Below, one piece after another: positions 58,799 through 64,000 of a DNA stretch of 64,000 bases. The notes beneath the pieces are model-generated. The model worked only from the letters and a program-made list of their open reading frames with translations. It was not told where the DNA came from and made no database searches. This stretch comes from JAKAXS01 sp965279065 (GTDB lineage: Bacteria; Pseudomonadota; Alphaproteobacteria; Rhizobiales; Hyphomicrobiaceae), in the NCBI GenBank assembly GCA_965279065.1, contig OZ257134.1, forward strand, positions 1,302,001 through 1,366,000, given 5' to 3'. The position numbers and the translations under genes were made by a program. Positions within the stretch are counted from its first letter, which is position 1, and each line of letters begins with the position of its first letter.

Positions 58799-60988
58799 TC
58801 AGCCATCCGTCTGCGCCTCGGGCGCGCCCTTGCGCGTCCCGCCGGTGCGGCCGCGAACCAGATCCTCGGTCAGCCGCAGCGCCGGCTCCTGCCCCAGCCG
58901 CGAACGATACATCTGGATGTTGGCCAGCACCTTGCTGACGTACTCGCGTGTCTCCTGGATCGGAATGCGCTCGATCCAGTCGATCGGATCGACCTTGGGA
59001 TCGCGCGGATCGCCAAACTCCTTGATCCATTGCCGCGCCCGACCCGGCCCGGCGTTGTATCCCGCGGCCCCGAGAATATAAGAACCCGAGAACTCCTGCA
59101 TGCGATCGGAGATGTAGGCCGAGGCGATCATCGTATTGTACTCGATGTCCGACAGCAGCCGCGGAATATCGCACTTGATCTTGTAGTCCTTGCACACGTG
59201 CTGCGCCGTCACCGTCATCACCTGTAGGAGTCCCTTGGCGCCCGCACCCGACACCGTCAGCCGGTTGAACTCCGTCTCCTGCCGCGCGATGCCGAGCAGG
59301 TAGGCAGGCTCCGGCGGTTTGCGCAGCGGCGTGTAGGCCGGGAAGGGATGCACGGGATAAGCGTAGATCGCCAGGTTCAGGCCGCGCGCGATGGCGGCCT
59401 TACCGGTCTGCACCGCCAGCTGCGTGTCACCGATGACTTCGGCCAGGTGCGCCGTCATGGCCACCTCGGCTTCGCTGTCGAGATACGTCCGCAAGTGGAT
59501 GACAAACGCCTTCATGATGCCCGGTGTCACGCCGGCCTTCTTCGCCACGCCGACGGCCTTCACCGCATCGAGCCCGATGAACTGCGCGATCTGCTCGTTG
59601 CTCGGCGACTGCGGCGGCTCGACGTTCAAGGCCAGGCGACCATCCTTCAGCTGCTGCATCGCCAGCAGGCCATGGAACGTATCGCTCTCTTTCGTGGCGG
59701 CTCGGTAGTAGCCCTGGGCCGCTGCGGCATCGCCATTGGCTTCCGCCATGCGGCCAAGCCAGTACTGCGATTTGGCGCGGCTGAGCGGTCCGTCGGCTGC
59801 TTTCGCGAACGCAATGAAATGCGGCTTGGCCAGCGCCGGATCCTTCAGATAGCGCAGCGCCAGCCACCCGGCCATGAACTGCTGTTCCTTGAGCGGGTTC
59901 ACCGTCAGCGGTCCTGCCTCGCGCACGAGATCGTAGGCCAGCTTCGCCTTGCCGCGCTTCAGCGCCTCGTACGCATTGGCCCGCCGCTCCACCCACCATT
60001 CGTCCGGACTGACGATCTTCGCCGGATCGGTCGGCGCCGACAGCATCAGGCGCGCCGCCTCGTCCGTCTGACCCGCCTTGCGCAGCGACTGGATGCGCGA
60101 GAACACCAGGCCCCAATCTCCTTGACCGCCGCCGCCCTGTAGCCCCGCCGGCTGCGCCTTGCCGCCGGTCATGAACACGGCGAGCCGCGCCTCGGCCTTG
60201 CCGCGATCGGCTTCCGGCAGCAGCGCGATGACACGCCGCGCGATCGCCGCACGTTCCTTGCGATCGCCCTTCCAGCGCACGTCGTCGATGATCAGCCGGT
60301 CGAGCTTCCACTTGTGATCGGCCGCCGTCAGCAGCCCGCCGAGCCGTTGCAGAAAACGTCCCTCGAAGTTCGCCGGGATGTCCTCCTCCCGCCACGCCTT
60401 CGCCGCCAGCGCCTTCGCCTTGCCCTCGTCGCCGGCCGCCAGGTACGCCGCCGCCAGAGTCCCCATGCCCATCCCGCTCTGCGGCTTGCCGTCCTTCCAG
60501 TACGACGTGACGGTCGCCACGCTGCCGCCCTGCACGAACAGCGCCTCGTCCATCCGATCGATCAGCGTATCGCGCGACGGCCAGGCGGGGTTCTGCGCCA
60601 GGAACGACTTGAACTCCGGCGGCGCACCGTAGCCGGCGCGCAGACGCGCCCAGTCGACAAGCTTCTGCGCCACCGGATCGCTGATGCGCGCCCGAATGCC
60701 GGCAATGGCGGCGGGTTGTTCCTTGGAGATCGCCAGGAACGCGTCGCGCACGGCGGCCGCGTCTTCAGCCGAAAGCTCGTAATTGCGGATCGGTGCCAGC
60801 GCCTTGTCGAGCCGCGCGAGATATTGCGCCTCGGCTTTGGAGGGCGACGTCGGCTTGGCCAGCTTTTGCAGGGTCGGCGCCGGTGCGGCGTCCTGACCAA
60901 GAGCCGGTGCGAGACCTCCACTGGCGCATGCCAGCAGGCCTGCAGCGGCGCCCGCAATACGGGCCTTCAACGTCGCCGAGTTGAGCAA
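58799..60988 (-). CDS. slt: Soluble lytic murein transglycosylase
   Basis: 729-residue periplasmic transglycosylase. The signal peptide is LKARIAGAAAGLLACASG. A long superhelical U-domain (about 50-550) precedes the C-terminal SLT domain: GIARQETEFNRLTVSGAGAK, then GLLQVMTVTAQHVCKDYK, with catalytic Glu in RQETEF and a terminal GYNAGPGRARQWIKEFGD. It cleaves glycan strands to 1,6-anhydromuropeptides. Together with the two L,D-transpeptidases it points to active wall remodelling. It is divergent from dapA. Confidence 0.94.
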   Translation of the reverse strand: MLNSATLKARIAGAAAGLLACASGGLAPALGQDAAPAPTLQKLAKPTSPSKAEAQYLARLDKALAPIRNYELSAEDAAAVRDAFLAISKEQPAAIAGIRARISDPVAQKLVDWARLRAGYGAPPEFKSFLAQNPAWPSRDTLIDRMDEALFVQGGSVATVTSYWKDGKPQSGMGMGTLAAAYLAAGDEGKAKALAAKAWREEDIPANFEGRFLQRLGGLLTAADHKWKLDRLIIDDVRWKGDRKERAAIARRVIALLPEADRGKAEARLAVFMTGGKAQPAGLQGGGGQGDWGLVFSRIQSLRKAGQTDEAARLMLSAPTDPAKIVSPDEWWVERRANAYEALKRGKAKLAYDLVREAGPLTVNPLKEQQFMAGWLALRYLKDPALAKPHFIAFAKAADGPLSRAKSQYWLGRMAEANGDAAAAQGYYRAATKESDTFHGLLAMQQLKDGRLALNVEPPQSPSNEQIAQFIGLDAVKAVGVAKKAGVTPGIMKAFVIHLRTYLDSEAEVAMTAHLAEVIGDTQLAVQTGKAAIARGLNLAIYAYPVHPFPAYTPLRKPPEPAYLLGIARQETEFNRLTVSGAGAKGLLQVMTVTAQHVCKDYKIKCDIPRLLSDIEYNTMIASAYISDRMQEFSGSYILGAAGYNAGPGRARQWIKEFGDPRDPKVDPIDWIERIPIQETREYVSKVLANIQMYRSRLGQEPALRLTEDLVRGRTGGTRKGAPEAQTDG

Positions 60989-61189
60989 TTGGCAATCCCC
61001 AATGGAAATAACCCGGGAAAGACGGCGTCGCGTCGGCTTGCGGCAGGCCAGCCAACCGCCTAATCTCCGCCCCGAATTGCCGCTTCCGGAGCAAGGTTAG
61101 GCCCGAGCAACGCGGCAAAAACAAGGATAAGCATGATCGGCCGGGGCGCCTGACGTCCCATGGACCGGGAAAATCTGAGGCTGAAAGAC

Positions 61190-62098
61190 ATGTTTACGGG
61201 CTCGTACACGGCGCTCATTACGCCGTTCAAGGGGGGTGCCCTCGACGACGCAGCATTCCGCCGCCTTGTCGAATGGCAGATCGCGGAAGGCACGCACGGT
61301 CTCGTGCCGGTCGGCACCACGGGTGAAAGCCCGACGCTCAGCCACGAGGAACACAAGCACGTCGTCGAGCTGTGCATCGACACAGCGAACGGCCGCGTCC
61401 CCGTCATCGCCGGGGCCGGCTCCAACTCCACCGACGAAGCCGTCGACTTGGCGCAACACGCCAAGAAGGCGGGCGCCGCTGCCGTTCTCATCGTTACGCC
61501 GTACTACAACAAGCCGACGCAGGACGGCATGTTCGCCCACTTTAAGGCGATCAACGATGCCGTCGACGTGCCCATCATTATCTACAACATTCCCGGCCGT
61601 TCGGTCGTGGACATGTCGGTCGCCACCATGGCGCGTTGCTTCCACGAGTTGAAGAACGTCACCGGCGTCAAGGACGCCACGTGCAATCTGCAGCGCGTCT
61701 CGCAGCAACGCGCGGCCATGGGCCCTGAGTTCAATCAGCTCTCCGGCGAAGACGGCACCGCGCTGGCGTTCAACGCCCACGGCGGCCATGGCTGCATTTC
61801 GGTGGCGTCCAACGTTGCCCCACGCCTGTGCCGCGACTTCCAGAACGCCACGCTCGCCGGCGACTACAAGACGGCGCTGGCGCTGCAGGACAAGTTGATG
61901 CCGCTGCACGACGTGCTGTTCATCGAGAGCAATCCGGGCCCGGTGAAGTACGCCGTCTCACGCTTGGGGCTCTGCGGACCGGATATGCGCCTGCCGCTCG
62001 TTCCCGTCAGCGAAGCGACTAAGCAGGCCGTCGACGCTGTGCTCGACAAGCTCGGTCTCACTGGTCCCAACGTGGCAGAAGCCCGAGCCGCCGAGTAG
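61190..62098 (+). CDS. dapA: 4-hydroxy-tetrahydrodipicolinate synthase
   Basis: 302 residues from ATG 61190 (MFTGSYTALITPFKGGALDD, the usual start); the frame is open to 61160. The enzyme condenses pyruvate with aspartate semialdehyde toward lysine and diaminopimelate. Schiff-base Lys is in GVKDATCNLQR, Tyr in IIIYNIPGRSV, and pyruvate-binding VPVGTTGESPTLSHEEH is intact. It is first of dapA-smpB-redoxin, with 21 bp and 1 bp gaps. Confidence 0.97.
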   Translation: MFTGSYTALITPFKGGALDDAAFRRLVEWQIAEGTHGLVPVGTTGESPTLSHEEHKHVVELCIDTANGRVPVIAGAGSNSTDEAVDLAQHAKKAGAAAVLIVTPYYNKPTQDGMFAHFKAINDAVDVPIIIYNIPGRSVVDMSVATMARCFHELKNVTGVKDATCNLQRVSQQRAAMGPEFNQLSGEDGTALAFNAHGGHGCISVASNVAPRLCRDFQNATLAGDYKTALALQDKLMPLHDVLFIESNPGPVKYAVSRLGLCGPDMRLPLVPVSEATKQAVDAVLDKLGLTGPNVAEARAAE

Positions 62099-62119
62099 CG
62101 GCGCGAAGGATCGAAGGCC

Positions 62120-62596
62120 ATGGCCGCTAAGAAACAGGACGGCCACAAGACGGTCGCCGAGAACCGCAAGGCGCGACACGAGTTCTTCATCACGGACACG
62201 TGGGAGGCCGGCATCATGCTGACCGGCACGGAGGTGAAGTCGCTGCGCTCCGGTCACGCCAACATCGCCGAGAGTTACGCCGACGCCGAGAAGGACGGGC
62301 TCTATCTCGTCAACGCCTACATCCCGACCTACCAGGATGCTGGAAGATTCTTCCAGCACGAGCCACGCCGCAAGCGCAAGCTCCTGCTGCATGCCGCCGA
62401 GATCCACAAGCTGGCGATCGCAGTCGAACGCAAGGGCATGACCATCGTGCCGCTGGAGCTCTATTTCAACGAACGCGGCAAGGCCAAGCTGAAGCTCGCA
62501 CTCGCAGAGGGCAAGAAGCTCCACGACAAGCGCGAGGACGACAAGAAACGCGACTGGAACCGCGAAAAGCAGCGCATCATGCGCGACAAGGGCTGA
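62120..62596 (+). CDS. smpB: SsrA-binding protein SmpB
   Basis: 158-residue tmRNA-binding protein for trans-translation ribosome rescue. Signatures are NRKARHEFFITDTWEAGIML, TGTEVKSLRSGHANIAESYA and the C-terminal KKLHDKREDDKKRDWNREKQ, which folds in the decoding site. It is 21 bp after dapA, as in many Rhizobiales, and is complete. Confidence 0.97.
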   Translation: MAAKKQDGHKTVAENRKARHEFFITDTWEAGIMLTGTEVKSLRSGHANIAESYADAEKDGLYLVNAYIPTYQDAGRFFQHEPRRKRKLLLHAAEIHKLAIAVERKGMTIVPLELYFNERGKAKLKLALAEGKKLHDKREDDKKRDWNREKQRIMRDKG

Positions 62597-62597
62597 C

Positions 62598-63131
62598 GTG
62601 GCGGCGCCGCAAGACGACGGTGCTGCGCGCCATCTGGTGCCCGGTCTGGCCCTACCCGACATCGCGCTGCCCAGCACCCACGGCGGGTCGATCTCATTGG
62701 CCCGCGCGGCCGGCTTCAGCGTTTTCTTCGTCTACCCCTGGACCGGCCGCCCCGGATTGCCCGATCCCCCCGATTGGGATCACATCCCCGGCGCCCACGG
62801 CTCGACGCCCGAGGCTCAGGGCTTTCGCGATTTCCACGCGCAATTCTGCGCCGCCCGCATTCAGGTCTTCGGCATCAGCGGCCAGGACACTGCATATCAG
62901 CGAGAGTTCAGCGACCGCTGCAATCTGCCGTTCGCGCTCCTCAGTGATGCGGCCGGTGCGCTCCGCGCCGCACTGTCACTTCCCACATTCGAGACCGGCG
63001 ATGTCCTGTACTTGAAACGGCTGACGCTCCTCGCTCAAGACGGCAAGCTCGTCCGCACTTTCTATCCGGTACAAGTTCCCGCGAACCACGCCGCAGATGT
63101 CTTGAGCGCTGCGCGAGACCGCGACGCGTAG
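62598..63131 (+). CDS. Redoxin-family protein lacking catalytic cysteines
   Basis: 177-residue thioredoxin-fold protein of the peroxiredoxin/AhpC-TSA type: GFSVFFVYPWTGRPGLPDPP, IQVFGISGQDTAYQREFSDR, FALLSDAAGALRAALSLPTF. In relatives I recall the active-site loop as GARGCTPQSCAFRD. Here it reads GAHGSTPEAQGFRD, so the expected peroxidatic Cys is Ser and the resolving Cys is Gln. Remaining Cys residues (FCAAR, DRCNLP) are outside this loop. Peroxidase activity by the usual mechanism is not expected. It is one base after smpB and probably co-transcribed. Confidence 0.85.
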   Translation: MAAPQDDGAARHLVPGLALPDIALPSTHGGSISLARAAGFSVFFVYPWTGRPGLPDPPDWDHIPGAHGSTPEAQGFRDFHAQFCAARIQVFGISGQDTAYQREFSDRCNLPFALLSDAAGALRAALSLPTFETGDVLYLKRLTLLAQDGKLVRTFYPVQVPANHAADVLSAARDRDA

Positions 63132-63235
63132 GTTGGGTCAAGCACAGCGCGACCCCACAACTTGGCGTGATGCACCTGCCGAGCCGCAACCCTTTTCCGT
63201 AAAAGCCCGCAGTCGAAGCGACGCCCTCTCCACTT

Positions 63236-63366
63236 GTCATCCTCGGGCTCGTCCCGAGGATCCCGCGCTCAGCAGGTTCGACACGTTGTTATAAAAGGGT
63301 TGGCTTGCAACGGCGACCCGCCGAATACTTGGATAGCGGAATCCTCAGAACAAGTCCGAGGATGAC
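63236..63366. repeat. Dispersed intergenic inverted-repeat element, copy 3
   Basis: 131-bp element with left end GTCATCCTCGGGCTCGTCCC and, inverted, right end AACAAGTCCGAGGATGAC. It shares ends with copies at 28705 and 39730, and shares the preceding CCCTCTCCAC with copy 1. The centre includes TTCGACACGTTGTTATAAAA, not found in the others. It lies between the stops of the convergent redoxin and DUF3775 genes, again a terminator-like location. Confidence 0.75.
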
Positions 63367-63399
63367 GTCCATAATGCGGCCCGCGCGATTCAATTGGCG

Positions 63400-63807
63400 C
63401 TACAGCACGTCGCTTTCGACGTCGTCGACGGAGAAACCCATCTTCTCCAGTCCCTCTTCGAGGTAGTTCGATAATAGCGGCATGCCGAGCAGGTAACGCG
63501 CCGTCGCATTCATGCGTTCCGCGCGTGCCGTCTCGACCGCTTCGTCGAACTCCTCGGCTTCATATGTTCCCCGCCCCACCCACATCAGCGCGACGAGGTT
63601 GGCCTGCTCGTCGTGATTGAGCATGCGGATGAAGCCAGCGAGTTCCGCGCGGGTGGGATCGGCGGCAAAGTCTTCGAGAATGGATTCGGGATCTTCCGCG
63701 GCGTCGCCCTCCTCTGGAGAGGAATTCCACGCCCCGACCTTCGCATCGTATTCGCGCGACTTGATGATGACGTGAGCAACTTTCTCGGGCGCGATATCAA
63801 GACCCAT
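63400..63807 (-). CDS. DUF3775 domain-containing protein
   Basis: 135-residue acidic cytosolic protein matching DUF3775: PEKVAHVIIKSREYDAKVGA at the N-terminus, RAELAGFIRMLNHDEQANLV and ALMWVGRGTYEAEEFDEAVE in the core, and YLLGMPLLSNYLEEGLEKMG near the end. The family is common in alphaproteobacteria and has no known function. The N-terminus MGLDIAPEKV is a normal start. Confidence 0.9.
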   Translation of the reverse strand: MGLDIAPEKVAHVIIKSREYDAKVGAWNSSPEEGDAAEDPESILEDFAADPTRAELAGFIRMLNHDEQANLVALMWVGRGTYEAEEFDEAVETARAERMNATARYLLGMPLLSNYLEEGLEKMGFSVDDVESDVL

Positions 63808-63943
63808 ACCGTCCTCGCTCGCATGCGGTGCCTGCGGGCGGCATCATTGCAGCGAAACAGGCTGCGAGGAAGCGGTCAAACGAGCGCGTCCGGAAAAGTG
63901 AAAAGCGGTTTACGATAAGAAGCGCAAACGAGACGAGCGCTGG

Positions 63944-64000
63944 TTAGATCGAGTCTAAATCTGCGCGCACGGCGGCGAACACGCTGCGGAACATGTCCGT
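63944..64000 (-). CDS. Possible 3' end of a gene continuing beyond the window
   Basis: The last 57 bases are open on the minus strand and encode TDMFRSVFAAVRADLDSI followed by a stop at 63944-63946. The composition and helical look are consistent with a protein C-terminus, but the fragment is too short to identify. Confidence 0.3.
   Translation of the reverse strand, partial: TDMFRSVFAAVRADLDSI

Noticed and set aside
1..64000. tRNA, rRNA, CRISPR, prophage or insertion-sequence content
   Set aside because: No tRNA cloverleaf, rRNA-like block, regular spacer array, transposase or phage genes were recognised; a covariance-model scan would be needed to exclude small RNAs.

Overview
This 64 kb window is high-GC chromosomal DNA from an alphaproteobacterium, most likely a member of the Hyphomicrobiales (Rhizobiales), possibly Hyphomicrobium-like. 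The assignment rests on gene content: a MucR-type regulator, DUF6456, DUF1491, DUF3775 and TIGR02301 proteins, a DnaA-domain-IV-only protein, pyruvate phosphate dikinase, a COG4111/NrtR-like regulator beside nadABC, and H3TH (COG3743-like) domains. I see no rRNA, tRNA, CRISPR array, prophage or insertion sequence. Coding density is high and most genes are core housekeeping genes.

Layout. 0.1-2.2 kb: an H-NOX sensor overlapping a GGDEF-EAL c-di-GMP enzyme. 2.3-9.4 kb: oligopeptidase B, MucR, a DnaA-domain IV/DUF6456 pair, SufE, a peptidoglycan-binding-like protein, DUF1491 and small membrane proteins. 9.8-13.9 kb: GNAT plus polysaccharide deacetylase, the DUF485/ActP acetate symporter pair and a glyoxalase. 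13.9-19.4 kb: leuD and leuC, split by hypothetical proteins, two HExxH proteins and a LysR/DUF1127 divergent pair. 19.6-25.7 kb: LysR, a large YcbB-type L,D-transpeptidase, a ThiE-like protein, a Sel1 protein and an inositol monophosphatase. 25.8-34.3 kb: FAD-linked dehydrogenase, GT1 glycosyltransferase, a Clp-N/coiled-coil protein, TIGR02301, a LysE exporter and a second L,D-transpeptidase. 34.3-44.1 kb: a dihydroorotase-like protein, ygfZ-tag-HD hydrolase, a NadQ/NrtR-like regulator and the nadA-nadB-nadC operon. 44.1-50.9 kb: HigBA, ppdK, sodC, tlyA, an RNA m5U methyltransferase and pdxH. 51.2-57.4 kb: a membrane GGDEF-EAL protein and a three-gene membrane locus (BON-OmpA protein, 33-residue membrane peptide, membrane-anchored double-H3TH protein). 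57.4-64 kb: GIY-YIG protein, alpha/beta hydrolase, Slt-type lytic transglycosylase, dapA, smpB, a cysteine-less redoxin and DUF3775.

Themes. Cell-wall biology recurs: two L,D-transpeptidases, a lytic transglycosylase, a peptidoglycan-binding OmpA protein, a polysaccharide deacetylase, and DapA for diaminopimelate supply. This suits a group that relies heavily on 3-3 crosslinking. NAD synthesis looks locally regulated: a perfect 9+9 bp inverted repeat precedes nadA, and a degenerate-Nudix regulator lies about 1 kb upstream. Two c-di-GMP proteins differ in expected output, one with intact GGDEF and EAL motifs and one with a decayed GGDEF.

The best candidate for an undescribed system is the 54.0-57.4 kb membrane locus, which could link the cell wall, inner membrane and cytoplasmic H3TH domains. 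Other points of interest are a redoxin lacking both expected cysteines, a dihydroorotase-family protein with QxH in place of HxH, a Clp-N domain on a long coiled coil, several membrane ORFs of 27-40 codons, and a three-copy intergenic inverted-repeat element. GC comparisons were made by eye, and family assignments come from motif recognition without database searches.
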